Counted from the stretch's first letter, positions 53,627 to 63,220 are shown. The stretch is 64,000 bases of DNA from Bacillota bacterium (GCA_021287065.1 JAJTBE010000190.1:37079-101078), one strand, 5' to 3'. Made by a program: numbers and translations. Notes: generated from the sequence alone by a model not told the origin.

Positions 53627-54598
53627 ATGCCGCTGACCATTGGCAATGTTCTTCGTAACAGGTACAGAATATCGAGGGTGCTATATCAGAGTCCGCTCAC
53701 AAATGTTTATGTGGTGGAAGATGTTCATCTTCGGGGAAATGTATGGGCTGTTAAAGAAATGAAATTCCTTGCCATGGACAGTTTCGAAAGACAGAAAATA
53801 ATCGCCCAGTTCGAACAGGAAGTTATGAAAATGACAGAACTGGCACACCCCAACTACGCCAAAGTCATAGACTTCTTTGTTGAAGGGCAGAATCTTTATA
53901 TAATCCGGGAATTCATTCCCGCTTACGATGTTGACACCATAATGAGAAAGACCACTGGAATGATGCGGGAAAGGGATGTTGTTTCCTGGGGAATTCAGTT
54001 AGCCGATGTTCTGAATTATCTTTATAATAAAAAATTCCCCGCCATATTTTTCAGGGAATTCAGCCTCCCCAACATTCTTATCAACTCTGACGGCAATGTC
54101 AGCATTATCGACCTTGGACTTGCAAGGGTATTCCAGACCGACAATGACCCGGGAAGAAATCTGAATGTAGGTCCCATCGATTATCCCTGTCCTGAACAAT
54201 TTGACGAAAACGGTGTTTTTGACCAGAGAACCCTTGTTTACAGCCTTGGTTCGGTTCTTTACCACATGATGACAAAGAAGAATCCGGGACAGATGATGTT
54301 TAAGCTCACACCTATCGAGGAGCTTAATCCCGAGGTTTCCAAAGCTTTTAAAGTTATTATAAAGAAATCCACCGAGATCGACCCAAGACTTCGATACCAG
54401 ACTCTCCACGATATGAAACGGGATCTTCAGAGTGCTCTGAAAAGCCCGGAAATGAAAATAGTGGAGCCTCTGGAAAAACCGAGGAAGAGACAGGAAAAGA
54501 ACTCACCGGCAAACTGGAATTTTCTTGTGGCGGGAGCTATTATGCTTCTCGCAGCCGGTATTTTCTATCTGATTTACAAAATATTTTTCACCTCTTGA
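53627..54598 (+). CDS. Probable pseudokinase with C-terminal membrane anchor
   Basis: The 323-residue protein has a Ser/Thr kinase fold but altered motifs: the glycine loop reads YQSPLTNV (20-27) with no Gly, the catalytic HRDxKxxN becomes FREFSLPN (Asp to Glu144, Lys to Leu147), and DFG becomes DLG (162-164). The nucleotide-binding K43 and the Asn149 remain. A single helix at about 298-320 anchors it, with the kinase fold in the cytoplasm. It likely serves as scaffold or regulator of the kinase encoded 19 bases downstream. Confidence 0.75.
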   Translation: MPLTIGNVLRNRYRISRVLYQSPLTNVYVVEDVHLRGNVWAVKEMKFLAMDSFERQKIIAQFEQEVMKMTELAHPNYAKVIDFFVEGQNLYIIREFIPAYDVDTIMRKTTGMMRERDVVSWGIQLADVLNYLYNKKFPAIFFREFSLPNILINSDGNVSIIDLGLARVFQTDNDPGRNLNVGPIDYPCPEQFDENGVFDQRTLVYSLGSVLYHMMTKKNPGQMMFKLTPIEELNPEVSKAFKVIIKKSTEIDPRLRYQTLHDMKRDLQSALKSPEMKIVEPLEKPRKRQEKNSPANWNFLVAGAIMLLAAGIFYLIYKIFFTS

Positions 54599-54617
54599 TA
54601 ACAGGAGTTAAGTAACA

Positions 54618-57140
54618 ATGCTGCAAGCCGGATATACATTAAGCAACAGATATGAAGTTGTAAAGCCCCTCGGACAGGGGGGGCAGAGCAACGTATATCT
54701 TCTTAAGGACACCCGGCTGAAAGGTAAAATGTGGGTTGCCAAGGAGATGTCGGTTCAATACAGCGATCCCCGGGCACAGAGCCTTGCTCAGAAACACTTT
54801 GAGCAGGAAGCTAATATGCTGGCGACTCTGGAGCATGTAAATCTTCCCAAGGTTATAGATTATTTTTCACAGAGCGGAAAATACTATCTTATTATGGAAT
54901 ACCTCGAAGGCGAGGATCTCGGCGTTCTCCTGAAAAAAGCAGGAAGACCCTTCGGCGAGGAACAGGTCGCCCGCTGGGCAATACAGATTGCAACGGTTCT
55001 CTATTATCTGCATATGCAGCCTTCACCGATTATTTTCAGGGATATAAAACCTTCCAATATTATGATTTGCCAGGGACAGGTAAAACTTATCGATTTTGGC
55101 ATAGCACGGCATTTCAACCCTGCAAAAAAAGGAGATACGCTGCGAATCGGCTCACCGGGTTTTTCACCTCCGGAGCAATACAGCGGACAGACAGATCCCA
55201 GAAGCGATATTTATTCGATGGGCGTGGCAATGCACCAGCTTCTTACTCTTTTTGATCCGGCAAAATCCCAGACTCCCTTTACACTGCCTCCCATTAAGGT
55301 GTTTAATCCTGAAGTTTCACCAAAAATGATTCACATTGTGGAAACCTGTCTTCAGATTGATCCTGCAAAGAGATTCCAGACTGCCATTGAACTCAAGAGA
55401 GCACTAAAGGAAATAATCGGCGCAGGAATGACCCAGATTGCGGCAACAGGAGCGATTACCGTTCCCCAGCTTCCAGGAGCCACAGTGCCTGCAGTCCCTC
55501 CCCAGCAGCTTTCGCAGACAGTTCCGGCTCAACCTCCGGTTCAGGGGATGACCATCCCGGCAACTCCCCCGGTTCAGGGTATGACAGTGCCTTCCGCACC
55601 GCCACAGGGAATGACGGTTCCTGCCGCTCCGCCGCCACAGCCCCAGCAGACAATACCTTCATCATCACACCCTCAGGCTTTAAAAATAAAGCCCCCCGAG
55701 CCTCAACCGGTTCAACCGAAACCGGCCGCACAGACTCCTCCGGCAAAATCTGCCTCAAAACCGTCATCATCCGGCAGCTCATCATCTTCCTCCGGAAACG
55801 GCAGCGCAAGATCCGTATTTGCGGTTATAGTTCTTCTTTGTATTGCCGCAGGCTGCTATTTTGCATTTACAAATTTTGACAGAATAAAGACTCTTATTCC
55901 CGTTTCAACACCTTCAGCAGAACCCACTCCGGATAGCTCAGGATCACTGAGCAGAGGAGTATCATATCTCGAAGCAGGCAACTACAGACTCGCAATAGAC
56001 GAGCTTCTTGCAGCTTCCAAAGACAAACCGAATGATCCGGAAATATTTCTGTATCTCAACCGGGCTTACGCCGGCTCATCAGGCAATAAGAAAATGACAG
56101 CAGGCATTATTCTGCCCTTTGCCGGGGAGAATAAGATTTCAGCCGCTAAAAATCAGGATTTTCTCTCTGGTGCAGCTCTTGCACAGAGGCAGATTAACTT
56201 TGACGGCGGAATCAAGGAAACAGATGTGGAATTCCGTATCTGCAGACTGACAGGTTCAAAGGAAAAAGATGAAAGCCTCATTAAAATGCTTATTGATGCA
56301 AAACCTGTTTTCATAATTGCTCCCGGTTACTGCGATACAAATGCATTCACTGCGGAACAGTCACAGCAGGCAGGTATAGCGTTTCTGACTCCTCAGTGGG
56401 GTCTTTTATCTGCGGATAAACAAGGGGCGAAAGCTATAGTCCTCGGTATCCCGGCAGAAAAACAGATTGACGCGGTAATAAGAACCCTTGAGACCAATCA
56501 GGCTAAGGAAGTTTCCATAGTATATGATGCTGAAAACTACGATTCTCTGAGAAAGCTTCTTGAACAGAAAATGGCTTCGAAGAAGATCACTCTTGTGGAT
56601 TCACTCCCCTACCAGCCTGACAAACTGGATTTTGACAACAGCGTAACCTCAGTGGGCGCAGCAAGCCCCGATGGAGTTGTTATCCTTGGTAAGGAAGAAG
56701 CTGCTGCGGGTTTTGTTGCAAGGCTCAGAAAAAAAGGGGCGGGCGTCAGGGTGTTTTTACCTCCTTTCCTTACGGATGAAAGTTTCCTCGCACTTTGCGG
56801 CGAGAAAACCAATGATATAATAGGCACAGGCTATCTGGGCAGATCATTCAACTATAAAGCCCAGTATTTTATGGAACTCTTTGAGAATGCCTTTGGAAGA
56901 CCCGCTTCGAGAGAAAGCGCTGCAGGTTATGATCTTCTTAATCTGGCAGCAGAAGCGGGAAGACAGACATTTGCCGAGCCTGATAAAATTCTGGCTGCTT
57001 TGCAGAATCAGAGTCTGGAACCTGCATTTTACGGAGTCAGCGGAGTGTTCGGCAAAAAAAATGACAATCAGGTTTTTCAATGGGCGGTGTTCGAATCTTC
57101 GGAAGGTAAATGGAAAGAGTCAGGAGGATTTCAACAGTAG
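54618..57140 (+). CDS. Transmembrane Ser/Thr kinase with periplasmic binding domain
   Basis: Residues 10-270 are an intact Hanks-type kinase: GQGG loop (19-22), K42, RDIKPSN (141-147), DFG (159-161) and SPPEQY. A Pro/Gln/Thr linker (about 280-395) carries repeats such as QGMTVPAAPP. A membrane helix (399-420) follows, then TPR-like helices (440-490), then a 340-residue domain starting MTAGIILPFAG, resembling type 1 periplasmic (LivJ/amino-acid) binding proteins. The protein should sense a small ligand outside and phosphorylate inside. ACAGGAG precedes the ATG. Confidence 0.85.
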   Translation: MLQAGYTLSNRYEVVKPLGQGGQSNVYLLKDTRLKGKMWVAKEMSVQYSDPRAQSLAQKHFEQEANMLATLEHVNLPKVIDYFSQSGKYYLIMEYLEGEDLGVLLKKAGRPFGEEQVARWAIQIATVLYYLHMQPSPIIFRDIKPSNIMICQGQVKLIDFGIARHFNPAKKGDTLRIGSPGFSPPEQYSGQTDPRSDIYSMGVAMHQLLTLFDPAKSQTPFTLPPIKVFNPEVSPKMIHIVETCLQIDPAKRFQTAIELKRALKEIIGAGMTQIAATGAITVPQLPGATVPAVPPQQLSQTVPAQPPVQGMTIPATPPVQGMTVPSAPPQGMTVPAAPPPQPQQTIPSSSHPQALKIKPPEPQPVQPKPAAQTPPAKSASKPSSSGSSSSSSGNGSARSVFAVIVLLCIAAGCYFAFTNFDRIKTLIPVSTPSAEPTPDSSGSLSRGVSYLEAGNYRLAIDELLAASKDKPNDPEIFLYLNRAYAGSSGNKKMTAGIILPFAGENKISAAKNQDFLSGAALAQRQINFDGGIKETDVEFRICRLTGSKEKDESLIKMLIDAKPVFIIAPGYCDTNAFTAEQSQQAGIAFLTPQWGLLSADKQGAKAIVLGIPAEKQIDAVIRTLETNQAKEVSIVYDAENYDSLRKLLEQKMASKKITLVDSLPYQPDKLDFDNSVTSVGAASPDGVVILGKEEAAAGFVARLRKKGAGVRVFLPPFLTDESFLALCGEKTNDIIGTGYLGRSFNYKAQYFMELFENAFGRPASRESAAGYDLLNLAAEAGRQTFAEPDKILAALQNQSLEPAFYGVSGVFGKKNDNQVFQWAVFESSEGKWKESGGFQQ

Positions 57141-57932
57141 ATGATTGTTAAAAGGCTTGGCATATTTTTCTTTGTTCTTATCGTCGGCATCGGGGCGGGC
57201 ATATTTGTAATTGACCACATAGTGAAAACATACAACCTGCCTTCAACTGTCGCCGCCCTTGTAATTCTGACATATATCACCTTTTTTATCATCATCTCCT
57301 TTATCCTCGGTAGAGATATTCCCAAAGAAACAAGCGAAAACGAAGTTTCCATCCCTTCGGAACGAAAAAAGGGAAAAGGCAAAAATTACGCCTGGCTCAA
57401 TCCCTATGCCACAGACTCAAGAGCCGGATACCCCATAACAAAGCAGCTTATGATTATCGGCAGGGATGTTCATGCCGACATTCTTGTCAACGATGTTTCC
57501 GTATCAAGAAAACACGCACAGATTCTCTCTCTTGCAGGGGGCTTTATGCTGAAAGACCTCGAAAGCGGAAACGGTACATATATCAACAACCAGCGCATAG
57601 AAGAAGCTTATCTCGGCGACGGTGATCTCATAACCTTCGGCGAAGTCAAGTTTATCTTTAACTGCAGCAGCGTCAAACCTCCGTCAGAAATCACATCAGC
57701 TTCTGATATTGATATTACCCTTGATATCGATATGGATCTGGAAAAGATGGGCGACACCGCAGGGACAAAGTCAAGAGTTACCGGCACAATGTCCGGCACA
57801 CGCTCAGGAACCCGATTCAAAGACCTGAAAGAGCGCACATATTATCCCTCATCAAAAAAGGCCGCCCCTGAAGACGATGACAATTACGACACCGGCACAA
57901 GAACAGGCCCCAAACCCACTGGAGGAAAGTAA
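57141..57932 (+). CDS. Membrane FHA-domain protein
   Basis: Two helices (about 5-25 and 37-57) are followed by an FHA domain: IGRD (106-109), SVSRKHAQI (120-128) and SGNGTYINNQR (142-152), all residues needed for phosphothreonine binding. The C-terminal tail is rich in Thr/Ser/Arg (TGTMSGTRSGTRF) and may be a target. It starts one base after the kinase stop, behind AGGAGG in the kinase coding region, so it is coupled to it. Confidence 0.88.
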   Translation: MIVKRLGIFFFVLIVGIGAGIFVIDHIVKTYNLPSTVAALVILTYITFFIIISFILGRDIPKETSENEVSIPSERKKGKGKNYAWLNPYATDSRAGYPITKQLMIIGRDVHADILVNDVSVSRKHAQILSLAGGFMLKDLESGNGTYINNQRIEEAYLGDGDLITFGEVKFIFNCSSVKPPSEITSASDIDITLDIDMDLEKMGDTAGTKSRVTGTMSGTRSGTRFKDLKERTYYPSSKKAAPEDDDNYDTGTRTGPKPTGGK

Positions 57933-57946
57933 CGGGTAAACCGTTA

Positions 57947-59005
57947 TCAGTTCTTCAGTTCCTTACAAAGGTTTCTGAATTGTTCGAGATTTAACTGCTG
58001 ATCACCGTCAGAAAGCGCTATAGTGGGATCATAATGAGTTTCCACCATTATTCCGTCTGCGCCTGCTGCCACAGATGCTTTTGCTATTGGAATAACCACA
58101 TCGGTTCTTCCCAGAGCATGGCTTACATCCACAATTACAGGAAGATGGCTTTCCTGCTTCAGAATTGGAATTGCTGATATATCCAGTGTGTTTCTGGTCC
58201 ATTTTTCGAAAGTTCTGATACCTCGCTCACAGAGAATAACCTGACAATTGCCTCTGGAGAGAATATATTCTGCTGAATAAAGAAGCTCTTCGAGGGTGGA
58301 CATAAATCCCCGTTTGAGCATCACGGGTTTCCCTGATTTTCCCACTTCCTTGAGAAGCTCGTAGTTGTGCATATTCCGAGCGCCAATCTGGAGAATATCA
58401 GTATATTCCGCCACAATATCAAGCTGGCGGGGGTCCATTACTTCGGTGATTACCCGGAGATCATATTTATCTGCTATCTGCCGGAGAATTTCAAGACCTT
58501 TCTGTCGAAGCCCCTGGAAGGTGTAGGGCGAAGTCCTCGGCTTGAAAGCGCCGCCTCTGATGATTCTCACTCCGCACTCTGCAAGACATGCTGCGATTGT
58601 ATCCATCTGTTCGTAAGATTCCACAGAACAGGGTCCTGCCATAATAACAGGCTTTTCCCCTCCGATAATTACACCGTTGAGATCAATGACAGTATTATCA
58701 GCCTTACACTTGCGGCTGAAAAGGAATTCCTGGGTTACTTCTTCTCTCTGGAGGTTGGCGGAAGCTTCGAAAATCTGTTTAAAAAGCCTCTTTATGGTTT
58801 CGTCGTCAAAGGGTCCCTTGTTTTTTGATGCAATGTATTCAAGCATTTTGGATTCACGGGAGGGATCAAAAACCGGGATTCCCTTTTCTGCCTTCCAGTA
58901 GCCGATATCCTGGGAAATTTCACCCCTGCGGCACAGCAGGTCCAGTATCTGCATATTTATTGAATCAATTTCGTCTCGTAAAGACTGTAAATCTTTCTTC
59001 TCCAT
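57947..59005 (-). CDS. aroF: Chorismate mutase / 3-deoxy-7-phosphoheptulonate synthase
   Basis: Residues 1-85 form an AroQ-type chorismate mutase (LRDEIDSINMQILDLL, RRGEISQDIG). Residues about 105-352 form a DAHP synthase of the short, AroA(Q)-like class: IMAGPCSVES, GGAFKPRTSPYTFQG, EVMDP, QIGARNMHNYELL, KRGFMST and VDVSHALGR. It makes the first step of the shikimate pathway, and the mutase domain may give feedback control by prephenate. Length 352 is typical. GAGGAG precedes the ATG. Confidence 0.93.
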   Translation of the reverse strand: MEKKDLQSLRDEIDSINMQILDLLCRRGEISQDIGYWKAEKGIPVFDPSRESKMLEYIASKNKGPFDDETIKRLFKQIFEASANLQREEVTQEFLFSRKCKADNTVIDLNGVIIGGEKPVIMAGPCSVESYEQMDTIAACLAECGVRIIRGGAFKPRTSPYTFQGLRQKGLEILRQIADKYDLRVITEVMDPRQLDIVAEYTDILQIGARNMHNYELLKEVGKSGKPVMLKRGFMSTLEELLYSAEYILSRGNCQVILCERGIRTFEKWTRNTLDISAIPILKQESHLPVIVDVSHALGRTDVVIPIAKASVAAGADGIMVETHYDPTIALSDGDQQLNLEQFRNLCKELKN

Positions 59006-59018
59006 TAGCTCCTCGCTC

Positions 59019-59771
59019 TTATAATTGTGTTTTTCTCTCCCTGTATTGAACCGCTATGACTTCGAGAAGTTCCTCAAAATCCACTCCTGCAGGGTCAACT
59101 TCAAGTTTTTTCATCAGCGGAAGGGCGATTTTTTCCGCAAGAGCCACCCTTGCCTGTGAGCGCAGTTCATCTCTTCTGATAATAAAGCTGCGGATTAGTC
59201 CGTATTCTTCTTCATTTATCTTTGCCACATCCAGACGCAGGTCTGTTCTGACCTTCAAATCAGGCAGAACTGTAGGGGCAAGATCCGATTTGAGCCTTAC
59301 CACAATAGTTTTGGCAACAATATCGCCCAGCCTTTTTCTCTGTTTATTTACAAGCATCAGTGAAATTCCCAGAATATAATACCACGGGAGAAAATCAATA
59401 ATCCTGAACAGGTTTCGAAGAAGAACATCCACAAATTTCACCGGTTCTCCATTATCCTTTATAACCTGTATCTGGGCGATTTTTTTCCCCGGAGTCTGTC
59501 CCGACCAGATAACCTCAAAGAAGATAAAATATCCGAACAGAACCACAAAGAACAACACTGTAATTATAGCTGAAAAAACAGATCTGAACAAAGATTCCAC
59601 ACCCATATTCATTGCTCCCGGAGAACCGATGAGCAGAGCCATAAAAAGAATGGCAATGGCGCCAAGCTGAAGCAGACTGTCGATGGCAACCGCAACAAAA
59701 CGGGAACCGAGGCCTGCCAGATCATATTCAAGCTCTATGTATTCAGGTGTGATGATTTTTATTTTGTCCAT
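59019..59771 (-). CDS. RDD-family membrane protein
   Basis: The 250-residue protein starts MDKIKIITPEYIELEYDLAG, then shows RFVAVAIDSL (R-D pair), three to four helices, and SGQTPGKKIAQIQVI, the hallmark RDD-family segments. A cytoplasmic tail of about 100 residues follows. RDD genes often sit beside SpoIIM-like genes, as here (divergent, 87 bases apart). Function is not established. ATG at 59771 is supported by CGGAG; a longer reading upstream crosses the opposite promoter region. Confidence 0.85.
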   Translation of the reverse strand: MDKIKIITPEYIELEYDLAGLGSRFVAVAIDSLLQLGAIAILFMALLIGSPGAMNMGVESLFRSVFSAIITVLFFVVLFGYFIFFEVIWSGQTPGKKIAQIQVIKDNGEPVKFVDVLLRNLFRIIDFLPWYYILGISLMLVNKQRKRLGDIVAKTIVVRLKSDLAPTVLPDLKVRTDLRLDVAKINEEEYGLIRSFIIRRDELRSQARVALAEKIALPLMKKLEVDPAGVDFEELLEVIAVQYRERKTQL

Positions 59772-59858
59772 ATTTGCTCCGCAGGTTGTTAAAATAGGAG
59801 AATTTATGTTATTATTATCAGTATAATTCCACAATGAACAGAGAATCCTGCACAGAAT

Positions 59859-60833
59859 ATGAATCAGGACGTATTTACAGAAGAAAAAAGACAAAACTGG
59901 AAGCGGCTGGAAGAGATTCTCTCCCAGATAAAAGTTCATGGCATAAAAAGTTTTACTGCTGATGAACTTAAAGTTTTTGGAAGCCTCTACAGGAAAACCT
60001 GTTCTGATCTTTCCTATGCCCGTTCTCACAACTACAATCCTGAACTTCTCAGATACCTCAACCAGCTTGCAAGAAACGCCTACGGCATGATTTATCTTTC
60101 CCAGGCTAAAACCAAGGGAGTTATATGGAAGTTTCTCGCCCATGACTTCCCTGCATTATCACGAAAATATTTTGTATTTATCGCAATTTCAGCTTTGCTT
60201 TTCGTTATATCCTGTGCGGCAGGATATCTCCTCAACCAGTATGATTCCGGCTTCGTCAGGCTTGTTGTTCCCCCTCAGATTCTTGATGGCTGGGACAGCA
60301 AGGAAACGGTGGATCTGGACCCGGCTATGGTTCCCGCTATGTCAAGTTTTTACTGGACCCATAACTTTGGCGTAGGCATGCAGGCATTTGTGTACGGAAT
60401 CACACTCGGCATAGGCCCTCTTTATATGATGATAGACAACGGGCTTGTTTTCGGAGCTTTAAGCTCTATGGTTCTGCAGTCGAACCACCACGAACCTTTC
60501 TTCTCTTTTGTAATTTCACACAGCCCCATCGAACTGATGGCTATATTCATATGTGGCGCTGCAGGTTTTATGATAGGCTGGGCGCTTATTTCACCCGGTG
60601 AGCTTTACCGCAGTGATTCACTTAATAAAACAGGAAAAGAAGCTCTGCTTCTGGTTCTCGGAACCATACCGATGTTTCTCCTCGCAGGAATAATAGAGTC
60701 ATCCATTTCAAGGCTCGCCATTCCCATCGGATACAAAATCGCATTTTCACTGTCCACCATAGCAGCTATGATTTTCTACTTCTCTTACGACGGAGAAAAG
60801 AAAAAGAAACGAAAATTCAAAATTCACGGATGA
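59859..60833 (+). CDS. SpoIIM-family (stage II sporulation protein M-like) membrane protein
   Basis: The 324-residue protein has a helical cytoplasmic N-terminus of about 100 residues, then five to six membrane helices. THNFGVGMQAFVYGITLGIG, HSPIELMAIFICGAAGFMIGWALI and SPGELYR are typical of the SpoIIM/DUF95 family. Despite the name, no other sporulation gene is present. In other bacteria it occurs with RDD, DUF58 and MoxR genes; here the RDD gene is divergent and MoxR is 34 kb away. Confidence 0.85.
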   Translation: MNQDVFTEEKRQNWKRLEEILSQIKVHGIKSFTADELKVFGSLYRKTCSDLSYARSHNYNPELLRYLNQLARNAYGMIYLSQAKTKGVIWKFLAHDFPALSRKYFVFIAISALLFVISCAAGYLLNQYDSGFVRLVVPPQILDGWDSKETVDLDPAMVPAMSSFYWTHNFGVGMQAFVYGITLGIGPLYMMIDNGLVFGALSSMVLQSNHHEPFFSFVISHSPIELMAIFICGAAGFMIGWALISPGELYRSDSLNKTGKEALLLVLGTIPMFLLAGIIESSISRLAIPIGYKIAFSLSTIAAMIFYFSYDGEKKKKRKFKIHG

Positions 60834-60843
60834 GGAATTCCCC

Positions 60844-61692
60844 ATGAGCACCATCAGAAACAACTGCATAGCTCTGCTTACTGATTTCGGTTTAACCGAC
60901 CCATACACAGGTTTGATGAAAGCTGTAATTAAAAATATAAACCCCAATACGGATATTATCGACATCACCCATAACATTCAACCCCAGAACATCAGTCAGG
61001 CATGTTTTCTTCTTTCAAAATCATACGGATTTTTTCCCGAAGGCACAATTTTTATTTCAGTAGTTGATCCGGGAGTTGGGGGTAGGAGAAAACCCATAGC
61101 GGTGAAAACAGACAAATATACTTTCCTTTCCCCTGACAACGGGCTTCTCTCATTCCTGATACCCGGAAGGGCAAAGAAAAAAGAGCATATCTGCGAAATC
61201 AGGGAAATTACAAATCCCGTTTTTATACTCAAACATATTTCCCGCACATTTCACGGCAGGGACATATTTTCACCTGCTGCGGCACATCTTTCCGCAGGCA
61301 CCGATTTTTCCGGAATCGGGGAAAAAATAACAGAAATCAGGAAGCTGAATACTCCTGATTTAATTTGCGACAACGGAAAAATCAGGGGAAATTTTATTTT
61401 TGCCGATCATTTCGGAAATCTGATAACCGACATCGAAAAAAGTTTCATAGATGAATGTTCTGCCCATTGTGAGAATAAGTTTTTCAGGATAAACGCAGGA
61501 GAATACACATTCAACAGGTTAAACGGCAGTTATGAAGAATCAGAAAAAGGTGAACTTCTGGCTATCATCGGAAGTTATGATACTCTCGAAATTTCAGCCA
61601 ACTGCGGAAACGCTGCAGAGGCAATACCCCGCTGGAAAGAAATAAGGCCGGAGATAGATTTCAAGCCAACGGCAAATAAGGAGCTGCAATGA
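60844..61692 (+). CDS. S-adenosyl-L-methionine hydrolase (adenosine-forming)
   Basis: The 282-residue protein matches the DUF62/fluorinase-like superfamily: LLTDFGLTDPYTGLMKAVI, DITHNIQPQNI, VVDPGVGG, LSPDNGLL and TFHGRDIFSPAAAHL. Most bacterial members hydrolyse SAM to adenosine and methionine using water/hydroxide. No halogenase-type insertion loop is obvious. It overlaps the next gene by four bases (ATGA). Confidence 0.9.
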   Translation: MSTIRNNCIALLTDFGLTDPYTGLMKAVIKNINPNTDIIDITHNIQPQNISQACFLLSKSYGFFPEGTIFISVVDPGVGGRRKPIAVKTDKYTFLSPDNGLLSFLIPGRAKKKEHICEIREITNPVFILKHISRTFHGRDIFSPAAAHLSAGTDFSGIGEKITEIRKLNTPDLICDNGKIRGNFIFADHFGNLITDIEKSFIDECSAHCENKFFRINAGEYTFNRLNGSYEESEKGELLAIIGSYDTLEISANCGNAAEAIPRWKEIRPEIDFKPTANKELQ

Positions 61693-62534
61693 AATACGGA
61701 ATTTCAGCCATCTGTTACGAATCAGGAGTCCCGATTACGAAAAACCTGCATATTCCCGCCCGGGAAGGTATTTCCATTATCGAACTCAACGCCGACAAAC
61801 CCTCAGCCTTTCCCCTTGAGGACCCGGCTTTTATTCCTTCTCTGAAAGCTGAAATCGTAAGACTCGGAATTACAGTCAACTCCATACACTCCCCTATTCA
61901 CAATTCCATTTCAGACCCAAATCCCGCCGTCAGAAATCAGGGCGTTGATGAAATTATCCACACCATGGAGCAGTGCATCCCCATTGCCGAACTCTTCACC
62001 ACACCCGTTAAAGTGATTATCCATCCGGGACATCATACCGCAAGAACCTCCAATTATATTCAGGCTGAATATTGTTTTGAAAGCCTTGGCAAAATTCTTA
62101 CACATCCGGTCTCCCAAAATTATCGGATCTGCGTGGAAAATATGCTCTCATCCCATTTCGGAGGCAGACCCGGAGAGATTGTGGATATTATAAAAAAATT
62201 CCCGCAGGGCGCCATCGGAGCCTGTCTTGATACAAGCCACTCCGTTTACGACAGTTCGCCTGAAGAGTTTCTGGATGCAGTATTCCCCTGGCTCGAAACA
62301 ACCCATATTTCAGACAATTTCAACCAGTCCGCAGGCGAATACCACGCAATTCCCTTCACCATCAGGCACAGCAAAGTGAATTGGGAACAATTCTTCAGAA
62401 AGCTAAGCACAAGGCTTGATACGGCAGTTTTTGAAGTTATCAGACCCCGGCAGGTTGATATGGACATATTCACAAGGATGTTCAAATGCTCCCTCGAACA
62501 GATCGAACGCTGGATTAATAACACAGGAGCTTGA
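61689..62534 (+). CDS. Xylose-isomerase-like TIM-barrel protein
   Basis: The 281-residue protein resembles sugar phosphate isomerase/epimerase (AP endonuclease family 2) barrels: VNSIHSPIHNS, VIIHPGHHT, CVENML, GACLDTSHS and THISDN provide the usual metal ligands. The substrate is unknown. It is coupled to the SAM hydrolase gene and to the coiled-coil gene downstream. Confidence 0.75.
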   Translation: MKYGISAICYESGVPITKNLHIPAREGISIIELNADKPSAFPLEDPAFIPSLKAEIVRLGITVNSIHSPIHNSISDPNPAVRNQGVDEIIHTMEQCIPIAELFTTPVKVIIHPGHHTARTSNYIQAEYCFESLGKILTHPVSQNYRICVENMLSSHFGGRPGEIVDIIKKFPQGAIGACLDTSHSVYDSSPEEFLDAVFPWLETTHISDNFNQSAGEYHAIPFTIRHSKVNWEQFFRKLSTRLDTAVFEVIRPRQVDMDIFTRMFKCSLEQIERWINNTGA

Positions 62535-62535
62535 T

Positions 62536-63204
62536 TTGGAAGAACTGAATTTCTACAGCCCCCATCAGGATACCACTGAAAGCACGGTGGAAGAAGCGCT
62601 TCAGAAAGAGGAAGCAGCCGCATCCCCCCATAAATTTATGCTGCCCACCGTAGGACTGTCATCGGAAGATTCCAAAAAGAACAAGAAAAAGGACGAGGAA
62701 AAAAAGCAAAAAGACGCCCTCGAGGAAGCGAAAAAACAGAATAAAATGATCATCGGCCTGTCCGGCAACCTCGCCGCCGATATGATGGCAGAAGCAGAAG
62801 CGGAAAAAACCGGCGAAGCTGCCGAAGATGAAGGCAGCCTTGAAGCTGTAATCGAATTTCTGGAAGACTCAATAGCAGAATATGCCAAATACATAGAAAA
62901 CATAGGAAGAAACGGCTTAGCCGCCGCCAACCTCAACTATTACCGCGATGATATACAGGAAGTCCTCGACATGCTCAAATACCACTACACCGAGGAACTA
63001 AAACCCTACTGGGAAGAAATCGTAAAACTGGACCTGCTCCTCAGAGCTAAAGCACCAATACATGTAAGAGAAATAGGCCACAACAACTTCAAACAATACC
63101 AGATAATAAACGACCCACCCCAAACCCACTGGTGGTGGTACCTAAACCGAACCGTAGCCCCACCGGTAATACAACCAAAATTCTGGGAGCTATGGAAGAA
63201 GTAG
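62536..63204 (+). CDS. Coiled-coil protein of unknown function
   Basis: The 222-residue protein has a long Lys/Glu-rich coiled coil (about residues 45-75), an acidic helix, then a tryptophan- and proline-rich end (QTHWWWYLNRTVAPP). No family is recognised. It starts at TTG 62536, behind CAGGAG and directly after the TIM-barrel stop; an in-frame ATG at 62416 lies inside that gene and is rejected. Confidence 0.6.
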   Translation: MEELNFYSPHQDTTESTVEEALQKEEAAASPHKFMLPTVGLSSEDSKKNKKKDEEKKQKDALEEAKKQNKMIIGLSGNLAADMMAEAEAEKTGEAAEDEGSLEAVIEFLEDSIAEYAKYIENIGRNGLAAANLNYYRDDIQEVLDMLKYHYTEELKPYWEEIVKLDLLLRAKAPIHVREIGHNNFKQYQIINDPPQTHWWWYLNRTVAPPVIQPKFWELWKK

Positions 63205-63220
63205 GTATAAAGGAGACAAA

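Noticed and set aside
55455..55810. Pro/Gln-rich tract in the kinase as a frameshift or assembly artefact
   Set aside because: The frame is open throughout and links an intact kinase to a membrane helix, as in many bacterial receptor kinases.
59772..60143. N-terminal extension of the RDD gene
   Set aside because: It would run antisense over the start of the SpoIIM-like gene and the divergent promoter region; the RDD family start fits 59771.
59859..60833. SpoIIM-like gene as evidence for sporulation
   Set aside because: The family is widespread in non-sporulating bacteria, and no other sporulation gene is present.
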